NCBI GenBank assembly: GCA_013396655.1 | Contig: WBMV01001908.1 | Coordinates: forward strand, 310,325-374,324 | Origin: Campylorhamphus procurvoides | Taxonomy: Eukaryota; Chordata; Aves; Passeriformes; Dendrocolaptidae | Length of the DNA stretch: 64,000 nt | Reading direction: 5' to 3' | Shown here: positions 11,791-23,840 of the stretch, one piece after another | Numbering within the stretch: position 1 is the stretch's first letter | Layout: every line of letters starts with the position of its first letter | Notes under the pieces: model-generated | Databases searched by the model: none | Seen by the model: only the letters and a program-made list of their open reading frames with translations | What the model was told of the DNA's origin: nothing | Program-made: the position numbers and the translations under genes

Positions 11791-14700
11791 GTCCTGCAGA
11801 ACTAAATTTTGGTTTTATTGATATCATTGGGAAAACTTAATTGGTTTTGCTGAAATCCTTAGAGGACCTCATGTAATTATCGATACATGATGATTGAGTC
11901 ATCTCCAGTCTGACTGCAGATGATATACTTGTGGTTTTAAAGATCCAAAGATGATTTTTTGGATGTTGTACCTGGAGTTATAGCAATTCTTGACTCATGC
12001 TCAAGGCACAAGATTGGCAGTTAGCTCTTTGCTGTGCACCATGCCAGTGAGCAGAAGTCTGATGAAAACCTAGCTGAGGAGACAGAGATGAGATCTTTGA
12101 AAGTCTGCTCAGTGATGTGTGCAAAGCAATGTTAAAAACTGGGGTCTCTTTGGCTCCTAAGCCCTGGCAGAGTTGTCAGGAAACAAAGAGTGAGCATTGA
12201 AATGCTCAGTCTGTCTAGCCAAGTAACCAAACACATGGAGAAATGTGAAGATCTTCTTGCTATGAGATTGGGCACCAGTGTGTGGTGGAGAGGAGTGCCT
12301 AGCTCTGGTTCAGACATGAGACTTGCTGGGGCATGCACACTCTTCAGTGCTTGAATCAAACCTACACGTTAATTCCATGACTATTTCTGGAGTGTTAACT
12401 TTTGGCTCCCTGCAGTTTGCTAGCAGAGGGGCAGACTCCTGAAAAATTGCTTCAAGTGTACTGACCTTTCTATTCTCAGCCAGCTTTCACCAGTCCCTTA
12501 GAAGCAGTACTGTGCCCCAGGGGACCACTGCCTGCAGGCTGCAAACCACTGTCCTAAATACTCCTCTGGCTGTTCTGAAGCGCCAGCTTCCCCAAGGATG
12601 CAGAAAATCCGACCTTAGCACAACCTTTCTGGAGAGGTAAACCCGGAGAGAAAAGAAACATTTTAGCTGGCTCCAGTGAAGTAATCTTTCATGGGCAGTT
12701 GTCTGCAGCCAGGAGACAATATGCTGAGCACCACATCCTATTCCTTACAGTAGAAGCTCCTCTCCGTTTATTTCATCTTATCATATGCTGGGTAACAACC
12801 AAGTCCCATACCTAGTGGCCTTTCACAGTCCTTATCTACCTCTTATCTATCTCTTCTTCCTCATGTCCTTCACCAAAATCTGGCCAGAAACTTTTCAGCA
12901 GAAGATTGGTTATTTCTTTCTTTCTCCAGTTAATTAAGTAAGAGTGTGACAGGAGACTGTATTGATTTTCTAGCAGTCTGAGGAAAATCAGTTTTCCTTT
13001 CAACTTCCTTTTCTTCTGGCCACCCATTCATGAAACACTGTGGATTCAATCATCTGCTGTCTCCACGAATTTCAAGGGGAAAGTGCTCAGACCAGGCAGA
13101 TGTCTCCAGACCAGGCACCTCAAAACTGTGATGTTGGGAAGCACTACTGATTTTACTAAGAAAATTAAAATACAGTAAAATTTCCTGAATCCTCTCCCAC
13201 AGTAGTCATGGGGATTTAACATAATGGATTGCTCTGTCCTGATAATCTTCCCTTCATGATGCTCATGTAACATCTGATCATTCCTGTGGCAGAATTGCAC
13301 TCCTTTTTTCATTCTTCCACAGCTTGCTCCTCCATCATTGATAGGAAAATCCTTTTCTTCCCCACAATTGTCCTGCCCTGGCAACATTTCACTGAAGCCC
13401 TCACAGATTGCATCTGTTCTTCTCCCTGAAAAGTCTTTTCCATAAAAATCTGTGTCAGAACAACATTTTCAAAAGGCTCATTTCCCCACTTTGCTCCTGA
13501 CAAATCTTTGAAACACACCAAGGTGCTGTAGAAAATCAGAAAGCAGAATGAACTTGTGTTTTCCTGTGAGAACTCTCCCTTACTGCTCTCTGCCGATCCT
13601 CTGTTGCTGTCCATGTCATTTCCCTAGAGGCTGCTGTCTGAATGACAAATAAGTGAAGGGACAAGAAGCATTTGAAAAGGACAAAAGCTCCCAGGAAACC
13701 CTGAAAGCCTTTCCACTGCTACAGAGAAGTACCCTCCAGGAGTCAAGGAAACTTCTGAATGTCCAAACTGAAGTGAGGCTTTCAAATCAAGCAAGGCTTC
13801 ATTTAAATTTAAGACTTCCCTTAACCTTTCTTCATTTGGCGTTGCAAGCCCAAGGGCCCCTTGTGTTCCAGCCATCAGAAGACAATTTAGAGGCATGCGG
13901 CCATGAGCAGCCTCTACTTCCCTAGTGAGGCATACATAGGGAGTCATTTCCCTGGGCATTTCAAGCAGCTTTGACCAAGGGAGCCTTTTTCATTTGACTT
14001 TGCTTCAGGTCCAAACTTAACAGAGCACTTAAACAGGATACCAGAACATTATGTGTATACTGAAAGTCCTAATGAAGTCAGGAGAACAATAGCAGCCATT
14101 CAGTTTGGACAATCCTAGCTATGTGAGACTTGGATGTGATTGGTTTTACAGAGAATCATACTTGTTGGCTTTGAGGCCAGGCTGAGTTACTGAGGCTGAA
14201 GTCACACTCTGAAATTCTGTATAGTTCTGTATATTTGATAGGTTTGTTTAAAATGTGGATCTATAAATGAAATTTCAAACTTCGGCAAGTAAATCAAAGA
14301 AATTGTGAAGAGGGTATGCTGAACTGAGTCGTGTAACTTTTGCAAATGGCCAGGACACTGTTACTCCTAGTTACTTTTTCTTAAGCAGCCAGTTTTTCAA
14401 CTTTTCCTCAGGGAAATCTACGGCAATCTTGTAACTTAAGGTATCTTGCTGTTGGGACACAGGTTTCCCACTAGCCCACTCTTTTTTTCTTTTTCTTTTC
14501 TTTTTTTTTTCCCCTTTTTTGGTGCCTTCTGTTCTCATTCATCTTTTCCTAGTAATAGCGTCTCTGAGACACTGTAAAAACTGCCTCTGTATGAAGCTGA
14601 AGAAGAGGAGTGAGGCAGAAATGGGTCCTGGGCTACAGGTGCTGTGGGAAAGCCTCTGTAGGACAGGCACTCTCAGACTGGAGTGTTGTCTCAGCTCCTT

Positions 14701-17442
14701 GATCTCTTATGAACAAGGGTTCTCACAGCTTTTGACTCACAGTTGCCTGAGCGGTGTTGTGTTGGGTGATGGGACTGAGGACAATCCATACCATCATGGA
14801 TGGTCTTCAGCCTGCATCTTTTAAAGCTGCTGCTGCCACTGTTTCTGTTCCACCTCAGGATGCTGCAAATTGAGGCTGTACATGCAAGTTCTGGCGTGAA
14901 AAAGGGGCCAAAATAGTGTGAGACAGAGGCCAACTGTCCAAATCATCCCATGGCATGAATGGCTTTGCAGAGCTGCAGAATCCAGGAAAACCACAGACAG
15001 CAACAAACATCAGCTGCTCTTTGTGGCCCTCTTCCCTCCTAGACCCCACTTTTGTGTCAAACCTCAGGAGACCAGGAAAGAATCAGATGAACAGTTTCTA
15101 GTATTTCAGGCTCTCCAGTTCATGGTGTTGTTGCTTTGACTGATAAGTCAAGCAATGTCTTAGTATCTAATTTCTTTTCCATTATAAACTATAATAGAGC
15201 AATCTCATGCCTCCTTCTGCAACATTTTCAGGCGCATATAGTATCTAGTATACAGGAAATAAAGACATAATACAATCTCTGACTTGGCTACTTTCCTTCC
15301 TTAAGACTTCAATAGATGCCTAAAGTAGCTTTTATGCTTGAAAAAATTTCATTAGTTTACAAATTAGCAACCTGATGTGAACTTTGCTACCACCGAATGA
15401 CTTTCCATTTCTAGCAATATATCTGTTTGGATTTTCTAGTAATACATTCTGTTTGGACTAGTGTTTATGAAATATCAGTTACATGAATGACTCAGCTACC
15501 TAAAAGTTTGAGGCATCTATGATAGTTTCTTCCTTCTATAATCTGTTCTTCCACCCACACCTCCCACCACTTCAAAACTTAAAACCTGCCTCACCCTTTT
15601 CCCTTCAGCCAGAGGAAAACGTGTCTTTTCCTCTTGGAAATGAGTTGGGCTTGGGAGAACAAAGCAATGATGACACAGAACACTTTACTTTGAGAGATGC
15701 CCAGCAGCTGCATCTAGAGTCTGTATAATTGCTGTGAGCCTTAAGTGACTCGTAAGGTGTGAGGCTAAAAGATCAATGTCTCCAGCCTCCTCAGGTGTGA
15801 AAAGATACCCTGAAAATTGAATTATCAGAAGAAACTTAAAGGAAGTAAATTCAGTAAGGAAAAAAATAATTAATGAGTCAAATCTATGCATTTTCCTGGG
15901 ATTATAGACGCCAGTTTGATATTGCTGACAGCCCATCTTCAGGTTCTGTTCATGTCCTGAGAGTTTAATTAGTGTTATGAACTCCATTCCTATTCACATG
16001 AGAAGATCTCAGGTAAGGCTGACGAAGTACAGAAAAGTGCTCTGTGAAAAGTGGTAAAGTTTCACTGAATTTCAGCAATTTGGCCATGGTGCCTTCTGGG
16101 AAATTTTTTCTGGGTAATAAAATGGATCAAATGAGGCAGACGAACAATCCAGGGTAGCAAAGGGTAAAGAGTAAAAGGTGCACTGTTTGGTCAAGTGTAT
16201 TTTCAGACCAGATCTGCTGTGGTGACACCCAACATCAGCAATTTACTGGAACAAAGCCAGTGGGAACCATGAACCCTCAGTACATCAGTTCTGCACCTTC
16301 CTTGGAAACACATAGGGTGCCAGATACCTTCTGTAGTCACCGGCATTGGAAATGCTTGATGGAGATGCAGTGTGAAAATCTCCCAGGGGTTTTTGCCTAA
16401 TTAAAATGACTGTTCTCTTACACCTGTCATACCTCTTTTCTCTCCTGGTCTTGGTGGATCAGATTGTCTCTCACACAGCTCCTGTAGCACAGCTGGCTTC
16501 TTGTGCTGGTTTGAATCACAACAAATATAATCCTCCCTTCCCAGCTCTAGAGAACCCATAAGCAATAGTGTCTTTGTGGTGGGGGAAATGAGCCTTCATG
16601 TCACAGACTCCCAATCCTTGGAGGCTGGTGCTTGTGTGTTCCAGCTCCATGGAATGTGCTTTGGCAGTTCTCGGAAACAGAAGAGACAAAAGGACCATTT
16701 GGGATGCCTAGAGATTAATCTCACATTTAGCCATCTGAAAGGTACCCAGCATAGGTCTCAATTCTTCTGCTGCCATCAGAGTGACCACCACCTCCCACCA
16801 CTTGCCATATCCTCCCTGTGCCCTCCACAGCTGTTGCAGCCACAGACTGTCTTCAGAAAGCTGTACTATCAGAGGGAACTGGGTGACTTCGTGAAACAGA
16901 AATGTGAGTAGATGGAGGAACCCTGGAGAAACAGCTTTTTAATTAAACTGAATTCTTTATATGGTCAAAATATATACAAAGATGTTGTGGTCACTAGGGA
17001 GCCGGAAAAAATACTATAGAAAAATCCACTGTGAAGTCCATTTCTGCTTTTGGTGTTCATAAATATGTTGATGGCACTGAAGGGAGAGTCTTCTTTACTA
17101 ACTGAAACTATAAAAGCTTGAGTGGGTATTTCATTTTCAATAAAACTGCTGCTTCTGAAAAAAAATTCCTAAGTGGTAAGAAGTCTCAAAATCACACAAA
17201 AGGATGACTCCCCTTTTAAATACTTAAAGAACCTGCTTCAACATTTGCTGGAGTGTGCGTGAGTGTGACTTTGTAGCTCTGCATGCCTCAGGGGTTTTGC
17301 AGGCAGGAAAAGAAAGGTGACACGACTTCAATTGAGTAACAGTTCCCTGAATATTCACAGTTTATTAATCCCTCTTGCTTCAAGATTAGCAAAAGGGAGG
17401 ATGGTTGTTCGTTTGTTCTTTCTGTTCAAAAGTCAAATTGTA
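11791..17442. other. Single-copy noncoding stretch
   Basis: No recognised gene. Minus-strand open frames at 13046-13387, 13309-13614 and 13624-13959 (101-113 codons) lie close together, but they carry no familiar motif and overlap a + strand frame. A strong AATAAA at 17139-17144 followed by an A run is noted under findings. No CpG island. Confidence 0.5.
14479..14520 (+). repeat. Polypyrimidine tract
   Basis: About 42 consecutive pyrimidines (mostly T with scattered C) on the + strand, followed by 'ggtgcc'. It has no AG immediately downstream in splice-acceptor position, so it is treated as simple low-complexity sequence. Confidence 0.85.
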
Positions 17443-17498
17443 GAGCTGAACTAGCAACTACGAAGAAAATTAACTCTATCCCAGCTCAAACCAGAACA
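17443..17498 (-). mobile_element. Avian LTR 5'-end fragment (endogenous retrovirus derived)
   Basis: Read on the minus strand, the segment begins 'tgttctggtttgagctggga' and continues with 'tagagttaattttcttcgta' and 'gttgctagttcagct'. This opening is familiar from a widespread family of avian LTRs, and the TG start fits an LTR terminus. Only about 55 bases are clearly recognisable. The sequence below 17443 may be a further decayed part. No internal retroviral coding sequence is present, so this is a remnant, perhaps of a solo LTR. Confidence 0.55.
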
Positions 17499-20400
17499 GA
17501 CAAGACCTCAGTCAGGTGTCACTCCACTATCTGTGGTAGACATTTCTATGGGTAGTCCCTGAGTTTGACAGAGTTATTAGTTTGACTGATACTAGGCAAA
17601 GCACAAAGTACAAAGCCTGGCTTTTGAGGTCTCCCTGCTAACCACTTCTAGGCACTATCATTAACAGCATATATATTAGACAGTCTTCTTCCAACAGGTA
17701 CAGCCACATTTAGGTGTAGATACATCTAGCAATTAGTGCATGTGTACTCTTGCTGCATATTTGCTGTAAAAATTCAAATAAAAGCCATTTCTGGTCTGGC
17801 TAGACCATTGTCTCAGGAAATCTTCAAACCTTGGGTGCAGCACCTAATTAATATGGCTCTATGACTCTATTCAGGCCTGTTTTCTATCCAGCCAAACTAA
17901 AGGGAACACATATGTGACTACATACATTTCTATAGGCACACCTTACATTAATCAACAGTAACATTTCTGGGTTTCTTTTACCTAGAATTTTTTTTTTGAA
18001 ACAGAACATGGCAATCTAAGTAAATGTGACATATGCTATGAAGCATTTTCTCACGCAAAACCAGCAAGGAATGCAATGCTAGGGAGTGGTGGAAAGATGT
18101 TGACTGCCTTTTGAGCTATGTGGTGCTTTGCACTGAGCATTTTGAAAGAAAACTAGGTATCAGCCATGAAAAATGGCTTCAGTCCTAAGAGCAGGTCCCA
18201 GATGGGCAAGGTGACTTTTAGAGGCCTCTCCTAAGCTCACTTTATCTGGACATGTTATAAATTGTTATTTCATAAATTATGTAATTGTTATAAAGCAGTC
18301 GAGTATGTCAATGAAGTGGTTAGTCATGCCCCACTCATAATTTTCAGTAACATATGGGATACACTGGACCACAACAATAAGGGATATGCCTAATGGTCTC
18401 AGGGCTAGCACCAAACTGAAAAAGCTGGAGGCACCCTGAAAAACAGGAATGCAATGCAAAGGGTGCTGACAAGAAATTAGTAAGTGTAAATAAGTTAATG
18501 CACAGGAAAGGAGTGCCAGTGGATGGCAAAACAAAAGAGGGAGTAATCCTACTGGCAGCAGGACAGCAAGGAAATGTGAGAGCTCTTTAGTGACTCTTAA
18601 ACCAACTCTAAGTGTAGAGCCTTGTGCAACCTATCGTGGGATAGGTTTCCTCTGTGAAAGAAGGGCTGAAAGAAGCACTAACAAGGCCCAGAAGGCCATT
18701 TGCACTGGGGGCTGGGGAAAGGTGTGAGCTGGAGCAAGCAGGGAAGCTGCTTTGAGGAGAATAATGAGAAATGAGAAATATGTAGCAAACCTTGAAAGCA
18801 AGGAAGAGCTGATGTAGTCAGAGATGGGAAGATGCATAAATCTTTCAGCATGCAGAGAGCTGTTAAAAAGGTGCTACGAAAGAGGGGCAGCTGGGAGAAT
18901 TACCAGAGAGAGAAGACCAAAAATCGTTTTCCTTTATACTTGCATGCATGCTTAGTTGCTGGGTTCCTGCCATGGGCACTCTGTATTCTTTCCTTCCTAA
19001 AAGCTTTCTTATGTTCTCACAGTGAAATAAAGCACCTCAGCATGCTTCAAATATGATGAGAAGGTGCTCTAAACTTCTACTGAGGAAACTTAATTATCAG
19101 GTAAGACCCTGGAAATACTGAACCTATGTTTTCTCTGAGCTGCTTACTCCCTGGCATGTCTGAAGGGATAGATGGTGGCAATCAGGAGAAACCAGCTTTG
19201 TAGTGTACAGAGCTGACCAGCCACCTACTAAAAAGATGAGATAAAGAGGAGGGGGGGGGTCAATCTCTCATTCTGCCTCAAATGAGTTGTCATCTCCCCT
19301 TGCAGTCCTTGGTAGTGGGGTAAACTGGGCTGCCAGTATGCAGTTTGCATACTACCCCTTGCTGAGTAGTATCTACCAAAGTGGGACAGCTGTTTAAAAG
19401 GGGGTGTCTGATTACTGTGGGCAAAACACAACAATCGTGATACTTTCCATGAACAGCCCATTGCTCAGGAATCTCATGAAGTGCAGGCTGCCTTGCTCTT
19501 CCTCCTTGAGGCATATCAGGCATGTCTCAAGGCATCATTTGTTGTGAGCACACACCTAACTATTGTGTGACTTAGACACAGCCTCCCAGTATGCAGCTTT
19601 TCTTCCTCTGATCTATTCTTTTCTGCTGATACTTTCCCCATGGAATGGTGTTGATTCCTACAAAGCCTATTCATGCAAACCAGCAGGGGCACTGAGAAAC
19701 TAGTGACCCTAAAACAGAATGGGGCTTGCATTTTCCTATGAATTTACATCGAGCATAATCAAGACTACTGTTTTTTTCTGACTAAATATTTTTAGAAGCA
19801 TATTTAGCTAAAAACAATGCTGTATAGGCTGAGAGAAGTAAAAACATGGTGCTAATTTCCACTTATGTTGTACTTAGCACCTTGTACCAAAATCCCTCAA
19901 CCTGTCTTCTGTCCAGAATTGTGGCTTCTGGGGTCAGAACAGATAATGTAAAAGAAATATGCATGTTAACCTTTCTTAACCTCTCTTTACTTATCCCAAT
20001 AGCCAAACACAGCTCTGAAATTGGCAGGCAAATTTCACCAGAAATTTAGTTATTGCCTTCCTTTGTGACTTCATCAGTGACATGTCTGTGTCAAAATACC
20101 TAATCGGTTGCTGGTGTGCAGCTGCCCATGGGAAAGATGCAGCTGACACTGTCCAGGTTACACACCATCTCTGATCTCATGCTTGAACACCGCCTGTCAT
20201 GTACAAAGCAGAACTTCTGTCTTTTACACAGGGTCTTCAGTCAAACTTTTTGCAGAGCTCAACAATAATAACAACTCATAGTGAATTAATATATTAAAGT
20301 TCTGGAGATGGGATAGGTCTTAAAAGTGGAAAAGATCAAAGTCTAAGGGGAAAATATTTCTGCTTGAAAGCCGCAATGTTTGTCTAAGCACTGGTAAAGA

Positions 20401-21104
20401 TTTTCCACCAAGAAGTGCACATACAACAGTTATTTGCTGGCACTTCAGGAAGACGTCAGAAACTTTATTGAATAGACAGGAAAAGAAACAAGAAATACAG
20501 AGAGAAGCAATGTTGACAGCAGTAAGTAGAAAAAAAATCAATACCATTATTTTATTTAATCTCTTCTGTATCCATAGAGGAACTATGTGGCTCAGGCATG
20601 AGCTAGCAAGCTGTAGAGCCTTTACCTCTATTCCTAGTCAGTCTGGTAGCTGTCAGAAGCTACTAAAGCTGGGTGAATGCAATGGGATCCAGAAGGTAAT
20701 TCAGGTGACCCATCTCAAACTCACATTAAACCGGGCATATCACATGTGATGCATTTGTGCAGTGGAAGCTATGTCTGAAGTGCTGTACTTACCCAGAAGC
20801 TCAGAAGGTCTCCCAATAGATACCCCAGCCATGCGCTGACTCCACAATAGTGGAGTCCCAACTGGGTGATGGACTCCTCGTTTCCATGGGAAGAAACCCC
20901 AGACACGGATCTACAAAGAGCAATGGTATGCTCTGCTCAGGTCCCCAAGGTAAACAGCTAGAATACGACAGCCATGGACCTTGAATCACTTTCCAACTCT
21001 GTTCAGATGCCACCTCAAGCAACGGGGTTGATTCCTACATCCTGACACTACTTCTGCTAATCATTTGATGAAGTCTCAGGCACTCCCTGACCTGCAGATC
21101 AGTT
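17499..21104. other. Single-copy noncoding stretch
   Basis: No gene or repeat recognised. A G9 run occurs at 19251-19259. Open frames of 60-93 codons occur on both strands and resemble no protein family I know. Confidence 0.55.
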
Positions 21105-21230
21105 CCCTATACTTAAATATATCACTTTAAATACATTAAAATCTTAATTAATCTTAAGTTTATTCCTTTAAATACAGAGTAGAAAGATAAATATTATAAC
21201 CTACAGGTTTTATGCCTTGTGGACATACCC
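21105..21230 (+). repeat. Unidentified AT-rich repeat, copy A
   Basis: This copy shares with 21941-22055 the ordered blocks 'cattaaaatcttaatt' (21134), 'gtagaaagat' (21179), 'atattataac' (21191) and 'caggttttat' (21204), then a 'cttg..gacata' block. The spacing between copies is 833 bases at the first block and 825 at the later ones, so a few net indels separate them. Similarity stops outside the roughly 115-bp core. I do not recognise the family. Confidence 0.7.
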
Positions 21231-21940
21231 TTGTCAGTTCCCTGATTTGCTTGGTGAGGATGGTGAAACAGACCTCTTTTACAAAGGCCTCTAATTTCTA
21301 AAGATGGACCAGGCTAGATCCGAGACAGAGTGGATGTGTTTTCTCCTCTTCCGGAAAAGCACCTGTCTCCCAGGGTTGCTGGGAAAGGCAATAATTTAAG
21401 GACAACCTATAAAATACCTACTTTGTTTGTCTGTATAGATGCTCCAGGAGCCAGATATTTGAGATAGAGCACTGAACCTGGACTGACATGTGCTAACCAC
21501 CCTTCAGCAGAGTTTAATAATATCGGCCCAGTCTGGGGTTAAAGCAGTTCCTACAAAACAAACACCCACGTGTTTCTATTCCAAGTTTTAAACTCCGTGC
21601 TATCATACAGCAGTACCTGGCCTGGGTTTTAGCTAGCTCAAGCACTGAGTGATAGTTGCACAAACCAACCATTTGTGTTTCCTTCCTCTGATGCAACCAG
21701 AGTGCAGGCTAGCAATAGAGGCAACATGGGATTTTCTCCTTCAGCTCTCCTTGGCAGGGATAAGCCATTGAAGCAGTCTCTCCTGCACAGCACTCATAGC
21801 AGGCAGCCCCTGTGCTGTGTGCATGTCTGTCTCTTGTGGGGAGGGAGAGTGAGGACCAGGACCCCAGCATGTACTCAGCTGCAGTGCTGAAGAAATGCTC
21901 GCTCGCCTAGCTCTAAAAGAATACCTCATGTATAATAAGG
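21231..21940. other. Unique sequence between the two repeat copies
   Basis: I saw no similarity between this spacer and either flank. It holds no recognised gene. Short overlapping open frames at 21675-21929 are on both strands and are not convincing. Confidence 0.5.
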
Positions 21941-22055
21941 AGTATTTAAATATGCCATTTTAAGGGCATTAAAATCTTAATTCATTTTCCTTTTAAGACC
22001 ATTGTAGAAAGATGAATATTATAACTGGCAGGTTTTATAGCTTGCAGACATATCA
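21941..22055 (+). repeat. Unidentified AT-rich repeat, copy B
   Basis: Direct-orientation partner of 21105-21230. Matching blocks begin at 21967 ('cattaaaatcttaatt'), 22004 ('gtagaaagat'), 22016 ('atattataac') and 22029 ('caggttttat'). By eye the two copies agree at roughly 70 percent of aligned bases. It could be an old dispersed repeat or a local duplication of a functional element. Confidence 0.7.
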
Positions 22056-23317
22056 TCAGCAGATGATCTCACAGCTAAGACTGAAGTTTTAGGCAGTTAA
22101 ACTGGCTTGACCGTACATGGGTAACTCAGCACATAGCAGTTGGCATCCAGCCTGAGGGTACAAAGTGCCCTGTCACTGGAACTGCTGCTTTTAGAAAGAT
22201 AAAAGCATGAAGCAGCACAGAACTGAACACAGGAATAAGAGGCTGTTGTGAGAGTAAATATGCATATATGTATACTGTAAAGGGTGGACATCTTTCTTTC
22301 GTTCCCAAGGCTTCCAAGATCTCATGCAGTCCTTTTTAATTGCTTCTCTTGCTCTCCCACCCATTGAGATGACCACATAAACACCCTGCATGTGCATGCT
22401 GAAAAACTCAGGTTGGTCACTGCTCAAAGCTGTGGTGCTGTTCCTAAAGCGTCTCACCCCTTCATAGCCCCAAGGGCCCTATGAGGCTTCTCCCCCATCT
22501 GATCAGTGTGTTGGGGCCATATCCATGTTTGACACTGCACCGAAGTCAGTCTTCAGGTCTGAGTCTGGTGGCACCAGCCTGCTCCTGGTGGCAGGGTTAC
22601 TTGCTTCAGGGCATGCCTGGGCATTTCTGCTCTGAGTGCATCATGCCAGGTATGCTTACCTAAGGAAGGATGGCTTAATTCCACATTTGGCTGTAGCTGG
22701 GTTTGTAGTTGCCTGCATGTCAAAGGTTGGCATGTTGCAGCCATTAACACTTCCCAAAAATACAGTAACACCTTCTGCTTTTTAAACAGCACCTTTCTGA
22801 CACAGATCAAAATGTGCTCATGACAGGGTGAAAACTGTCAGCCCTTTGCCAGACAGGCAGCAGTAGAAGCTCTGCTGCACAGGGTAGGAAGAGCAAAGGG
22901 AAATGAAAAGCCAGGTCTTCAGAGGCATTAAGTTGTCTAAAGTGCACTTAAGCACCATGTCTCATTCACTGCAGCTGGAGATAGGTGTGAAAATCCCAGT
23001 GATTATTGATTACCCTTAGACATCTTGAAACCCTTGAAGGTCTGGCTCTTGACTTCCAGGTGACTTTATTATTCACACATAAGGTAAGTGACAGTTCCAG
23101 ACACAAAACCAGGGTGAAAGAATGCCTATGTCTGTGCTTCAGCCCTCTGCAGCACTCTCACCTTACAGACAGGGATGGCAATTTCCCTGCAGCAGTGATG
23201 CTCATTAGGCCTGGTGTCCTGCCTGAGATTCACCTTGGGGAAATTATGTTCTGGACAGTCAGAATACCCTCCCTCTTCTTTAACAAATGGATGCAGTATT
23301 GTTATGTTGTTACATAC
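22056..23317. other. Single-copy noncoding stretch
   Basis: Nothing recognised. Open frames of 60-104 codons occur on both strands and overlap each other. Confidence 0.55.
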
Positions 23318-23370
23318 TGATTTATAAAGCACCTTTCACATACATCACACTGCTGTATGATCTAATTACA
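23318..23370 (-). repeat. MIR-like SINE tail fragment
   Basis: The string 'tgatttataaagcacctttc' followed by 'acactgctgtatgatctaat' tracks the antisense tail of an old MIR-type element (ATTTATAAAGCACCTTTCA, then GCACTTTACAAA and a TTAATTA block). It is short and diverged, so the assignment is tentative. Confidence 0.4.
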
Positions 23371-23618
23371 AAACACCTGAGATGGAATAAGAAATATCCA
23401 GGCAAGAAAATTGCTTGAAGCCTGACCTTTAATGCACTAGAAGAACCAGAGGTTTGGAGTGAGTGGGAGGCTCAAGATGAAAAAATCCATCAATCCTGAC
23501 TGTACATAGGAGCAGGAGCCTAGGTACTATCAAAACTGTACAATTAGGAAGTGGCCACATGGAAGAATTATGAATAAAATGGAGATGTTTTCATTAATCA
23601 CTGACTCCTCCATACCAC

Positions 23619-23680
23619 AAAGCCCATGGAAATCAAGGGGAGCTATGTTTTTTACTTTGCTGGGCCCTCTGATTTCCCCA
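23619..23680. repeat. L3/CR1-like ancient LINE 3'-end fragment
   Basis: 'cccatggaaatcaaggggag' followed by a second 'ttactttgctgggccc' half and 'gatttccccag' resembles the paired TGAAGTCAATGGGAG / TTGACTTCAATGGGCC arms at the 3' ends of old L3/CR1-like LINEs in amniotes. Orientation is not assigned because the arms are near-palindromic. Confidence 0.4.
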
Positions 23681-23808
23681 GACTGAAGAGAATGGGTTGC
23701 TGGTACCAGAGTCCTGCTGTGTCATATCCCAAATTCAGTGTGTGTGTGATGATTGCTACCCATAGGCATTTGCAACCAGTTTGAGGAAAAATACAAAGTA
23801 TAATTACT

Positions 23809-23840
23809 TTTTATTTTTAATTTTTATTTTATTTTATTCT
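23809..23840 (+). repeat. (TTTTA)-like low-complexity tract
   Basis: Thirty-two bases of almost only T and A with a loose TTTTA period. Simple sequence, no function inferred. Confidence 0.8.

Noticed and set aside
13046..13959. Three neighbouring minus-strand frames of 101-113 codons, as a possible broken gene
   Set aside because: The joined frames resemble no known protein, and a + strand frame overlaps the third.
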